NCBI GenBank assembly: GCA_016098155.1
Contig: JAAAJB010000119.1
Span: 1-64,000, forward strand
Length of the DNA stretch: 64,000 nucleotides
Direction of reading: 5' to 3'
Source of the DNA: Actinomortierella ambigua
Lineage: Eukaryota > Mortierellomycota > Mortierellomycetes > Mortierellales > Mortierellaceae
Shown here piece after piece: positions 54,797 to 64,000 of the stretch. Position numbers and translations under genes: made by a program. Positions within the stretch are counted from its first letter, which is position 1. Every line of letters begins with the position of its first letter. The notes under the pieces were generated by a model. The model was not told where the DNA came from and made no database searches. It worked only from the letters and a program-made list of their open reading frames with translations.

Positions 54797-56672
54797 CTAC
54801 TCCACTTGAGGGATAGATCCGGTGCTGGCTGTGCGCTTGTTCTGGCGCACCTGTTCACCCTGAGCCGCCTTGGCCTGCAACTTCTCCTTGAGGACGTTCT
54901 CAATCTCTTGTCGTCGCTGCTCAGCGGCCGCCAGCCTCTCGTCGAGCTCCTTACGCTGAGCTTCAAACCTAGGAGGGAGCGAGATTAAGAGGGGAAAGGG
55001 AAAAAAAAATTAGAGAAACAAGCTTGCTTTCGAGGAAGGAGACGGGGAAGGGAGAAGTGAGACGTACTGGGTTTCATCGCGTTGGCGGTGACTCTCGACC
55101 TTCTTGAGGTGTTCTTCGACCTTTTGCCTCTTCTCGTCATCAAGCGCCTTGCGACGCGCGTCGGCAGCATCGAGCTTCTCTTGCAGTTCACGGATTTCGG
55201 CATCGCGATTCACACTATGTATTTAAAACATAGTAGCACATGTGAGTTGTTTTTAAGGGCCACGAGGACGACACAGCAATGCATTGACATCATAGGGCAA
55301 CTTTTTTTCTCTTGTTCTTTGGGGTGACGAACCACACCCACACACAAACGTACAGATCATCTTTCTGGAAGGCAACAACCTCAGCAACCTTGGCCGAGTG
55401 CTCTCCGAGTTTGGCAATGCGCTGACGCTCCTGTTGTTGAGAAAGGAATAAAGGAATGATGTCAGTGCAGGTCTGAAAGGCAATTGCGTTGCATCTGTCC
55501 CCTCCCCCCCTTTTCCTTTGATCAACATTATGTTTTTTTTTTCGAGGAGAAGCGATCCACTCTGTCCTTTTTTTTAACACATCTATATTTTTTTTTGGCG
55601 TGCGTGCGATAATAAGGAGAAGGGGAGACAAATGAGAGGATGTGGGAACGACTAGAAACGGGTAGACAGGAGGGGTTGGGGAAAAAGGACACATTGTCTT
55701 TTCAGGAACGGGTAGCAGTGCATGCTCCCCCCCACCCATCCACCCGAAGAGGATGGTTGGACAAGTCCTCCCCTCCCCCCTCCTCCTCTTTTCTCTTCCC
55801 CCACCGCACCCCTTCCTTTCTCCTCCCTTTGCCTCCCTTTGAACCCCTCTTTTTTTTCTTCCTCCTTCCTCTTCCACACTACAAGGACCCGGTTTATTTT
55901 GTGCACTTTTTTCTCCCACTTACCATCTCCTGTCGCGCCTTCTCGGCGTTATCTTGTTTCTCACGCATACGCTCCAATGCCTCGTCACGATCTGTCTCTT
56001 GCTTGTTCTTGGCCGACACTTCCTTTGCGTGCTTGACCTCTTGTTGTGCCTTTTGCACGCGTTCATCAGCTAGTTTCTTGTTTGGGGGGTATTTGGCGTA
56101 CCCGTGAGAGAGTGTGAGTATGTAAAAAAAAAAGAGGAATGGAGCGGGAGATTAATATGGTGGGATGAGACGACATGGGGCAGAATGTCCCACGTTGTGA
56201 CACCATGGGAGAAGAAGGTATTGCTTCAAATGACAACATCCCTTCTCAGTCGACACCGGATTCCCGCAGAAGAAATAGAAGAAGGAACCCTTTTTTTTTC
56301 TTTTTATGTGGGCAATCTTTAGATTCTGTTCTTACCTTACGACGCTCCTCGGCTTCGGCAAGCTTCTCATCAATGGACTTTTGGGTACTACAAGACAACC
56401 GTATATATTTTTTATGAGTGCATTGACAAGAACCATTCAGAATAGGAGTGACTGGGTGGGTACTGTGGGAGGAAATGGAGGTTCAGTCTTTTTTTGCCAT
56501 ACACTTCTCTGTTCTCTGTTTGTGATAACTTGGCCAGGAGATGAGGAGGGATTGTCGGGACACCCTCGGGGGCAACGATATCCAGGTCCTTGAGAGTCTG
56601 CTCCTCTTGCAGGGCGCACTGCTCATCCTTGGTGGCTCCTGTTAGAGTGCTGAAAGTGGGGACTGTTGACAT
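54797..56672 (-). CDS. stathmin-like coiled-coil protein
   Basis: Six exons on the minus strand, 56672-56530, 56387-56336, 56076-55924, 55430-55354, 55214-55068 and 54968-54797, giving 247 aa; every phase closes. After a 45-residue variable head (MSTVPTFSTLTGATKDE...PHLLA) the rest is one highly charged helix. The segment SIDEKLAEAEERRKKLADE closely matches the IQKKLEAAEERRKSHEAE of animal stathmin. Two later segments repeat it: LQEKLDAADARRKALDDEK and LDERLAAAEQRRQEIENVL. In stathmin, such repeats each bind one tubulin dimer and sequester it. RIAKLGEHSAKVAEVV also recalls the stathmin KLERLREKDKHIEEVR end. The Ser-phosphosite region is not recognisable. Inference: microtubule regulator; a generic coiled coil is the alternative. 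I know of no characterised fungal stathmin. Confidence 0.62.
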
Positions 56673-57229
56673 GGTGCTGATCGCTCAAAAAGTTCTGATG
56701 GTGGTGCTGTAGAGCGACTGTGTGGTGAGGGGAGGAAAGAAATAGATGGAGTGAAGAAAAGGGGAAGAGAGAGAGAGAGAGAACGAAAGAGAGAAAGGAA
56801 AGAGGGAAAGAAAGAAAAAACAGAAAAGAGGGCCGTCAGATCCTCAGGATGAAGAATAAAAAAAAATGGTATTAGGGGTGTTGTTCCCAACTGAGACTTC
56901 CCAGGCATGCATGCCTAAAAAGTTACAGTGCCCCTGTACCCACACATACACTCTCTCTCCTTTCTCAACGATGCGATGACAAGCAGGTGAGCCCTATTGC
57001 CCTGAAAGCACAATTAGGTCACTCACTCCATTTCTGGTTTCGATAGCAATATTTATTAGGGTCAGATCAGCCAAAAATGAGGGTATATGAGAGAGGGGAA
57101 TGGCAAACTTGATAGAGGTCACGGCGAGGACAAGAGGGAAAGGGTGCCCTATTGAATAGTTCATCAGGGATTCTTGCAATCATCCTCGGTCTCCCCTAGT
57201 CAAGTGAGAGAGAAGCAAATGTTTCTGTT
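56673..57229. other. intergenic stathmin-like / ethanolamine kinase
   Basis: 557 bp. A purine tract at 56740-56830 is the minus-strand CT-rich leader of the stathmin-like gene. The rest is AT-rich 3' flank of the ethanolamine kinase. No gene. Confidence 0.55.
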
Positions 57230-58677
57230 CTAAAGGGCAAGAAACTCATCGCGGCGCTTAAAGTACTCATTGAAGCGCAGGACAGCATAGGGCATGTAGT
57301 CAAAGTCAATGTCGGAGAGCTGCGCTTGCACCAGGGCCCAGACACCCCAATAGAAATGGGAGGCGAGGGCAAACTTGTTGACCTCACGGTACAGCTGCTC
57401 GACATCCTCGGGCTTGACTTCATACTCAGGTTGACCTGCAGAGAGGTAGGTTGACAGCCACTCCATCTGGACCTCCTTGCATGGGTAGTTTTCGTACTCG
57501 CACTCGAATCCACACCACTCGTTAAAGTGGTTCGCAATGTCAAAGGCCCGGTACGAATACGAGCCATACTCGTAGTCGATGAAGAATACATCGTCCTTGC
57601 TCGAGTCGTAGATCAGGTTGCCATACAGCAGGTCGTTGTGGCAAAAGACGACGGGTGACTTGAGCTTCAACAGGTGGGTCTCCAGTGTGTCGAGTTCCTG
57701 GTGCAGCTGTTTCATATCAAAGTTGTCAGCAAAGACTTGCTGGATGGCAGGCTTGGAGTAGGTCTCGGGGACCTCGTGGATCCACTTGCGGATGGTTGGG
57801 AAGAGCTTGGAGGTGCGCTCGCCAGGGATGGTGACGGATGCGTGCCAGGTAGCCAGCTTCTTGGCGACGAGGCGCATCTTGTGGGGCTCACGCATGTCGG
57901 CGACCTTGAAGACATCGCCAGGGATGCAGCCGTAGGCCAGTCCATTCTTGAAGCGACCATACAGGGGAGGGCACAGCCCCAGCGTAGACAGGATTACCAT
58001 GTTCTAAAATAAAGATAGTGGGGGAAGGGGAGGGAGTGTGTCAGGGCAGTAGCAGCCAATCACAACACGGCCACAGCCAAAATTAGGCAACATCACATGG
58101 GGGGGGTGGGGTGAGTTTGACAAAGCAGGAAAGGGCACGGCCGTTGCCCTGCGTATACGATCAGAGGGCAGGCGTTGGGGTAGAGAGAATTGATATTTAG
58201 GTCATACCATGATCTCTTGCTTGCGATCAATGATCACCTCGCTCTTCTTGCCGTAGGCTCTGACAAGGATCTTTGTGTCGGAAGGGCCGTGTGTGCAGCA
58301 AATGACTATGACAAAGTTTAAAAAAGAGAGACGGGGTCGAAATGGGGTGCATTGTTTGAGAGGGGGGAGGGTGGTCGTGTGTCCAACGAAACATAGAGAC
58401 GAGTTAGTTTTTCTGCTGTACAAAACACAAACACACGCGCAAGTAACCGTGAGAACAGGCAGGGGTATTTGTTATTACGTTTGTTGGTGATGCCGTCCTT
58501 GAACTGCACATATGAGACGTCCTCTGTCTGCCAGTCAGGGAAGAGGGACAACACGACGGCCTCCGATCCATTGAAGAGGTCATCATGGCTGACCACCAAA
58601 TCGAGGTTCGCCACAACCTCGTCAATGTACTCGGTCATGCGCTGCTCCGAGGTAGGGATGAGTTGGGATGAAAGCAT
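57230..58677 (-). CDS. EKI1: ethanolamine kinase
   Basis: Three exons on the minus strand, 58677-58479, 58305-58208 and 58003-57230, giving 356 aa. Phosphorylates ethanolamine with ATP, the first step of the CDP-ethanolamine (Kennedy) route to phosphatidylethanolamine, in the cytosol. Motifs: FKDGITNK then LICCTHGPSDTKILVRAYG (nucleotide loop), the EIMNMVILSTLGLCPPLYGRFKNG strand, the Brenner motif HNDLLYGN, the DFG-equivalent IDYEYGSYSYRAFDIANHFNEW. HNDLLYGN (Leu-Leu after Asp) is typical of ethanolamine rather than choline kinases, which usually have HNDTQ or HNDCQ. It faces TFB2 across 474 bp. Start at 58677 gives the family N-terminus; the in-frame extension to 59007 is promoter sequence. 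Confidence 0.92.
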
Positions 58678-59151
58678 GGTTTTGGTGAGGGAGCAGGCAA
58701 GCAACAAAGACAAAAAATAGAATGAATGGGAGCAGTGGTGAAGTGGAAATAAGACGTTGATGCGATGTAGATGAGGTGAGAGCGGGAGAAGAAATAAAAA
58801 AAGAGAGAGAAAAGGCTGCTGCAAACAGAGTTGAGCTACTACTTCTGGCAAAGAGTTTACCACACAACCCAACCCAACGGTCAGTACTCGTCCTCCCAAC
58901 CGCCCAGTCTTGGCGACGGACATAAATACGTCACCGAAGCCCTTGGTCGCGATCTCTGCCAAGGTTAAGAAAAGACCGCTGGCCTCTCTCGCCCTTTGTC
59001 CTTGCATTTGACCACCCTCCTCCCCCTTCTCATTGCTCTCTCGCCACTTCTCCGAGGGACTTTGAACTAGACACTGGGGCGAAGACGAGAAGAAGAGAAG
59101 GAGCGCATCTCATTCATCAGAGCGCATTAAGCGCGCCCCCTACCCTGCGCA
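58678..59151. other. divergent promoter EKI1 / TFB2
   Basis: 474-bp head-to-head spacer. It has a GC-rich core near 58890-58990 and C/T-rich leaders on both sides. No TATA box is clear. Confidence 0.5.
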
Positions 59152-61187
59152 ATGTCGAGATTCCAAACCTCTATCCATGAGTACCTGAAGACCCTTTCCC
59201 CCGCAATTTTTAACCGACTCTATCAAAAACCCGCAACATGTCTGGCCATCTTCCGGTATGGATATCCCTCTGATAGTAGCAAAGAGTTCATCCGCAGCTC
59301 TTAGTCTGGACGTTTATCTGCAGCGCATTGGAATGGTTGCTCTGTGTGTGCGTGTGTGGGGTGGGGGTAGCTCATGCCAAAAAAAAAAAGGCTCGGCCTA
59401 TTTCAGCCACTTACTTCAAAGTTGACGTCTCCTTGTAGGTTGCTGCCACCCATTGGCAAGCAGATCATCATGTCCTGCTTATACTTGAATGCGCCCGTGT
59501 CGGTTGTTGAGTTAAAGTCTTGGTTCAAGGAAGGCACAGGGACCTCGTAAGTTGAACGGGAGTGCTCTATTTTGTCTATTTTTGGTGGCAACGAAGGGTG
59601 AAATCGTCATTTGACATGTCCTTCCTGCCTTCTCTTCCCCAATAGCAAACTCCTAGAGGCTATGCAAAGGCTCGAGGCACTTTACATATTCTCGGACGAA
59701 CGAGGATATTATACCATGCACGCAACCTTTTTACAAGAGTTTCGGAACGCGTTGACAGGAGGGTATGACTTTGTTTTGATTCGATGGGTCCTTGCAAGGA
59801 TCGTGGCAAACATGAATCGAACACTAACACCGTTTCCTCTGTGCGCTTTGTTTTTTTCCCCCTCCCCTTGTAGTGGCACATCACAGAGCTTTGGTCTCGC
59901 AACTTCTACACCAGACAAGCACCATGTGGATATTGCATTCTTAGACGAGTATGCGACCCAGCAGTGGGAGGCGATTCTGCACTTTATGGTTGGCACAACA
60001 GAGGGAAAGCCACCATGCAAAGGCGTGCTGAATCTTCTTGGACGGAGTGGTTTGATGACAGGTGGGTCTCATCCTGCAAGCATGGATCCTCGCGAGTATG
60101 CGACACACATCGGTCGACAGGATCTAGGAGTTCCCAAGATCACCCACAAAGGTTTCCAGTTCTTGCTGCAGGATATCAACACTCAAGTGTGGGCTTTTCT
60201 GTTGCAGTACCTCAACATGGCAGAGAGTCTGAACATGGATCTAGTCGAAGTGCTCAACTTTTTCTTTCAGCTTGGATCGCTTGAGCTTGGAAATGACTAT
60301 TCGTCCGAGACTCTGACAGATACACAGACTCACTTACTGGAAGATCTCAAAGCCTATGGTATTGTCTACCAGCGGAAACGTGGTAGTCGACGTTTCTATC
60401 CGACTCGTCTTGCCACCACCCTCACTTCTGGCACGCCTGTCATGCTGGGATCACATACCAACCCGAACCGTATTGGCGCAACAGCCAATTCCGCCGACGG
60501 CGCTATGTCTGCAGGCGCAGGTGCGGAGGAGAACGATGATCATGGCTTTGTCATTCTGGAAACCAACTATCGCATTTATGCATACACAGGTATGGACACT
60601 ATTATTGCTTCTGGTTCTCCGCGGTCTTGTATCACCGTTTTAGCATCCTTACTCATTCGAATTATGTGTCCTTTTGTTCACTAGACTCTCCGCTCCAAAT
60701 TGCCGTGCTCAACTTGTTTGTCCATCTGCGAGATCGTTTCCCCAATATGGTGACAGGTGTTGTTACAAGAGACAGTATCCGACAGGCGCTGAGCAAGGGC
60801 ATCACAGCCGACCAGATTATTACCTATCTCACCTCACATGCTCACCCGCAGATGAAGAAAAACACACCAATCTTACCGTTGACAGTGGTGGACCAGATCC
60901 GTCTATGGGAGATTGAGAAGAACCGGTTGCGACCAACGCCAGGATGGCTCTACTCGCAATTCAACCGCCAGGCAGATTTTGATGCTACGCTCGAGTACGC
61001 CTCTGAGCTGGGTGTGGTCATCTGGTCGAATCCTAAGCGGCGCATGGTGTGCATTACCAGCCAAGGCCACAGCCCCGTCGGGAGCTACGTTAAGAGTCTG
61101 ATCGCACGGCATCGCGAGCAGCGTAGTGAGCAGCAACAGCAACAGCATCACCACCAGCAACCCCACGTTGCCTCGATTGCATCTTAG
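59152..61187 (+). CDS. TFB2: TFIIH core subunit p52 (Tfb2)
   Basis: Five exons: 59152-59255, 59439-59546, 59646-59762, 59874-60589 and 60685-61187, giving 515 aa (yeast Tfb2 513, human p52 462). N-terminus HEYLKTLSPAIFNRLYQKPATCLAIFRLLPPIGKQ is highly characteristic, followed by LYLNAPVSVVELKSWF, QQWEAILHFMVGT, the GFQFLLQDINTQVWAFLLQYL helix and LEDLKAYGIVYQRKRGSRRFYPTRLA. The C-terminal anchor for p8/Tfb5 appears as TPGWLYSQFNRQADFDATLEYASELGVVIWSNPKRR. Role: TFIIH core, regulates XPB in transcription initiation and nucleotide-excision repair, in the nucleus. Gln/His-rich low-complexity tail (HREQRSEQQQQQHHHQQPH) follows. The A25 run starts 3 nt after the stop codon. Confidence 0.95.
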
Positions 61188-61312
61188 CCCAAAAAAAAAA
61201 AAAAAAAAAAAAAAATAGCATTTCCATTTTCGGAACTATTACTATTACCTCTCTGTTGATCGTGAATTGAAGAATTGTCCTCACTTTTCATTCTCTCCGC
61301 TCTCACATCACC
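61188..61312. other. 125-bp spacer TFB2-HSCB with A25 run
   Basis: Very short tandem spacer that must hold the TFB2 3' UTR and the HSCB promoter. It opens with 25 consecutive A (61191-61215). Confidence 0.7.
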
Positions 61313-62694
61313 ATGTCTTCCACATTGAGCCTTCGTTGTCTCGCATGGCAGACCAGGCCATGGCAGAAAAGCATTACCACACAGCACACAGCTGCAGCTC
61401 TGTTCCGTCGTTCTAGACACACGTCTTCCTCTGCCCCTTCGTCCACGCTCTATGAGCCGTGTCAACAGCCATGGAACAAGAGAAACCTTCGTGCCACCAC
61501 AGCTGCTACTGCGCAACCCACTCTGTCTCCCTCTCGCGCCATGTTTTCGACAACACGACCTGCGCTGTCCAGTAACCTCAACCACGGCGCCAAGAAGGAT
61601 GAAGAGGCTCTATCCAAGCGACCAGATACCCGTCCATGCTGGAAGTGTGCGCAGCCAATCCCCTTTCTGGCGATGCAGTGTCCTCAATGCAAGACTGTCC
61701 AACCAGTCGCGCCTGGGGCCAACTACTTTGAGACTCTGGGGTTGCCGTATGTTTTGTCTTGGGAAGGGAACAAAAAAATATTAAGGATAGACGCATGACG
61801 AGGTATCCTGATAGTAACCCTTGCTGTTGCCCCTTCGCCGTTGCTCTCCTCTTGTGTGCCTTTCCATCATATAGACCAGAGCCAAACTTTGACATTGACG
61901 TGAAGGATCTCCGCATCAAGTTCTTCAAGATCCAACAGCTTATCCACCCGGATTCTTACTCACAAAACACCAACGTACGTTTGATCACGGCCCCTTGGTC
62001 GAACAGAAGGGAGCACCCAATTTACTGTTTGTGTGAAATCGATCGTGCACATATTGTTTGCTCATATCTTCATTCTCCTCTTTCATTTATTTTCTCACGC
62101 ATGACGCCACCAACTTCCTGGCAACCTTCCTGCTGGACATTGGGGTTCAAAACACACACACAACAACAATAATGCGCAAAAAAAAAAAAAAATGCAGGGC
62201 GATCAAGCACATGCGCAGCAACAGTCGACCTTTACAAACAAGGCGTATGCATGCCTGAAGGAACCGCTCTCTCGTGCCAATTACATCCTTGAGCTCAAGG
62301 GTGTTGGTGTCCAGGAGGCCGAGTCGCTTGAGAACCCAGAGCTGTTGATGGAGGTGATGGAGGTTCGAGAGCTGCTTGAGGAGGCGGAGACGGAGACAGA
62401 GGTGGACCAGCTCAAAAGCCAAAACGATGGTAAGAAAACAAGGCGGAGGGAAAAAGAAAAAGAAAAGGCACTAGCAGAAATGCATTCGGGCTAACCACGT
62501 GGTATGATGTCACTTTGTAATGGGTGTTTATAGCTCGCATCGAGGAAACGACCCAGGGATTGTCCAAGGCATTTAAGGAGGAGGACTTGGCCACGGCGAA
62601 GAAGCTAGCCATCCAGCTGCAATACTGGATCCGCATCCAGAATGTCATTCGCGATTGGGCTGCTGGCAAGCCTATCGTCGCCGACCATGTCTAA
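61313..62694 (+). CDS. HSCB: HscB/Jac1-type iron-sulfur co-chaperone with N-terminal zinc finger
   Basis: Four exons: 61313-61746, 61875-61974, 62198-62429 and 62534-62694, giving 308 aa. The N-terminus is basic, Ser/Thr-rich and free of acidic residues for ~45 positions, as in a mitochondrial presequence. Next come the paired CWKC (C109, C112) and CPQC (C123, C126) of the zinc finger known from animal HSCB. The J-domain starts NYFETLGLP and carries the HPD at 169-171 in IQQLIHPDSYSQ. The C-terminal HscB helical bundle follows (EDLATAKKLAIQLQYWIRIQNVIRDW). Role: recruits the scaffold IscU to mitochondrial Hsp70 and stimulates its ATPase in Fe-S cluster transfer. An acidic Glu-rich loop lies at the exon 3 end. 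Confidence 0.93.
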
Positions 62695-63129
62695 GAGTTT
62701 TGTCCGCCCAGCCAACAACTGGCACATTTGCTCTCCTTCCATGTTACTGATCATCCACCTCGGCCTAATATCTCCCCATCTTCATTCTCTCATGTCATGC
62801 ATTTGCATTCCTCTTCCCCTCCCAAAAACATATTCTTTTTTTTCATGGGTATAAATAGACCTTCACGTTGTACCACCTGAAAGACTTCGTTTCGCGATCA
62901 CGGTAGTGCCAATGGAGGGATTGATGTTAAGTGATATGAGGTACCAAAGTTTGATGGCTTTTAGAGATCCTTCATCTGCATCTGGTGTGTGAAGGCTACT
63001 ACACTTCAATGGGAGAGAGAAAAAAAAGGATTAGGATAGGCGAGAACGCTCTTAACTTGGTACAAACTAGCGTCTGACACCCTGTCTAGTATTGTCGATG
63101 GACATGATGGCCACATGGGCAAACTTTTT
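62695..63129. other. intergenic downstream of HSCB
   Basis: About 435 bp of AT-rich sequence with T runs (62836-62843). No gene is recognised. Confidence 0.5.
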
Positions 63130-63378
63130 TTCCTTCGCTACCATTGGCCAAAGTGCTCAAGTCGGCACTACTAGGAATGACTGGCTTTCAGCGCCAGTTT
63201 GACGTGCTGTGGAAAGTGGAGATTGAAGTACGGGGTGGAAACACAGCACGACTCACTGATGAAGGCAGGCCTAGGATATCTGTACGATGAGTGGGACCAG
63301 GGCCAGATCCCTACATTTACAGATCTGAAGAACCATCTGCCACCGTGGGCGCTACTTGGCGGTGGCAAAGGGACTTAA
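63130..63378 (+). pseudogene. possible frame-broken gene remnant
   Basis: Two protein-like stretches in different frames follow one another: first LAKVLKSALLGMTGFQRQFD, continuing with an LWKVEIEVRGGNTAR piece, then after a one-base frame change DSLMKAGLGYLYDEWDQGQ, continuing to TDLKNHLPPWALLGGGKGT and TAA at 63376. Composition is ordinary globular protein rather than low complexity. There is no start codon context or splice donor at the switch. I do not recognise the family. It could be a decayed transposon, a decayed multi-copy gene or two exons of an unrecognised gene. Confidence 0.3.
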
Positions 63379-63521
63379 TTGTTGACCATCCAGAAGGCGA
63401 TTTTAGTTAAAATCAATTAAGCTTTTAGGAATGAACTTTTGCCTTCGTATACAATGAGGTGTTCACTTTGTAGATTGTGGGGTTCTATTTTCGGGAACAT
63501 ACCATGTTTTGCTCCTAAAGG

Positions 63522-63529
63522 TATAAAAG
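63522..63529 (+). promoter_or_regulatory. TATA box of a putative micro-gene
   Basis: TATAAAAG 65-72 nt upstream of the ATG at 63594, the same spacing as other TATA boxes in this window. Confidence 0.4.
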
Positions 63530-63593
63530 AGACCAAGCGGGTCATCTTGGTGCCTTCTTTGTGGACTTCAACCCTCCCTCCCCCTTTCCCTTC

Positions 63594-63692
63594 ATGATGA
63601 CCCTACACCCTATTCAAGTCTGCCACCGTTGTGGTGTTACCGGTTGCAACGTCGTCCACAAAAGATGCCAGTCACCCACCGGGTGTCGGTGA
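63594..63692 (+). CDS. putative 32-residue Cys-rich peptide
   Basis: Starts with two ATGs (63594, 63597) and reads MMTLHPIQVCHRCG to a stop at 63690-63692. It has five cysteines in 32 residues (CHRC, then GC, RC, GC spacing). A TATAAAAG box lies about 70 nt upstream with a CT-rich leader between, and AATAAA starts 3 nt after the stop. The ordered set of TATA, leader, CDS and poly(A) signal within 180 bp suggests a complete tiny gene. It could equally be the start of a longer spliced gene or a zinc-knuckle fragment from a mobile element. Too short for a family call. Confidence 0.3.
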   Translation: MMTLHPIQVCHRCGVTGCNVVHKRCQSPTGCR

Positions 63693-63694
63693 CC

Positions 63695-63700
63695 AATAAA
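63695..63700 (+). terminator. AATAAA after the putative micro-gene
   Basis: AATAAA immediately following the stop of the 32-residue ORF. Confidence 0.35.
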
Positions 63701-63963
63701 ATAGGTCGTATGAGAAAATGGGAGTGAATGAAGTGTTTATTTGCTGCAAGGTGGACTGGTGAAGATGAAGGAGAACAGTGCGGCAACCAAATGAAAAAAG
63801 ATTTTTTTTTGTACATGGTCCTTTCGCCTCCGCTCTTATTGGTTGGTATCACATACGAACAAACAAAAAAAATAGGCGCCTCTTTCTCGCAAGACAATGC
63901 AACGCTCCTCAAGACACGGATTTTGGGGATGCTCGATTGAAGCCTGCACTGTTGCAAACTCAC

Positions 63964-64000
63964 CAACACGGCCATGACAGCAATAATGACAGCAATAATG
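63964..64000 (-). CDS. possible partial exon, hydrophobic N-terminus of a gene beyond the window
   Basis: On the minus strand the open frame reads IIAVIIAVMAVL and is followed by a good donor (TTG|GTGAGT, intron starting at 63963). The hydrophobic stretch suits a signal peptide or membrane helix. The start would lie outside the window or at the ATG at 63975. It contains a 13-bp tandem duplication (ATGACAGCAATAA). No downstream exon was recognised. Confidence 0.2.

Overview
This is a window of a filamentous fungal nuclear genome. The best guess is an early-diverging lineage of the Mortierella type (Mortierellomycota). The evidence is indirect: intron-rich genes with GT-AG introns from about 80 to 830 nt, TATA boxes about 80-150 bp upstream of start codons, GPI-anchored cell-wall-type proteins, an oleaginous-type perilipin, a cobalamin-processing MMACHC homologue that Dikarya generally lack, and an HscB co-chaperone that keeps the N-terminal zinc finger missing from yeast Jac1. 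No bacterial operon, CRISPR array, rRNA or tRNA gene was recognised. I rebuilt exon structures by hand from splice signals, reading phase and family similarity; every spliced model given with exons closes in frame.

Layout. 1-7 kb: the 3' end of an SGNH/GDSL hydrolase, a small Cys-rich GPI protein, MMACHC (minus) facing GMP synthase (plus), then a doubtful ORF. 8.3-13.8 kb: NAD-dependent glycerol-3-phosphate dehydrogenase and an unusually long alpha/gamma-adaptin-binding protein p34 (AAGAB). 13.8-27 kb: about 13 kb with no convincing gene, full of pyrimidine tracts, A/T runs and simple repeats. It ends in a TATA-like site, a pyrimidine-rich leader and a probable 1.5-kb leader intron in front of a perilipin gene (28.9-30.5 kb). 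32.4-38.1 kb: housekeeping genes (LC8 dynein light chain, mitochondrial uL23m, eIF2B-gamma, UTP15). 38.5-44.7 kb: three tandem epoxide-hydrolase paralogues whose intron positions match to the nucleotide. 44.9-50.2 kb: two same-strand secreted proteins of highly biased composition, a GPI-anchored degenerate chitin-deacetylase-like protein and a Kre9-like protein with a His/Asp/Glu-rich stretch. 51.5-62.7 kb: ribosomal protein eS8, 5-hydroxyisourate hydrolase, a stathmin-like coiled-coil protein, ethanolamine kinase, TFIIH p52 (TFB2) and HscB/Jac1. 62.7-64 kb: a frame-broken gene remnant, a possible 32-residue Cys-rich micro-gene and the edge of another gene.

Functional threads. Glycerol-3-phosphate dehydrogenase (glycerolipid backbone), ethanolamine kinase (phosphatidylethanolamine) and perilipin (lipid-droplet coat) all serve lipid metabolism. 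Several pairs share head-to-head promoters (MMACHC/GUA1, uL23m/eIF2B-gamma, ethanolamine kinase/TFB2). The items most worth a second look are the fungal stathmin-like protein, the B12 gene, the catalytically degraded CE4 protein and its Kre9-like neighbour, and the 13-kb desert ahead of perilipin.
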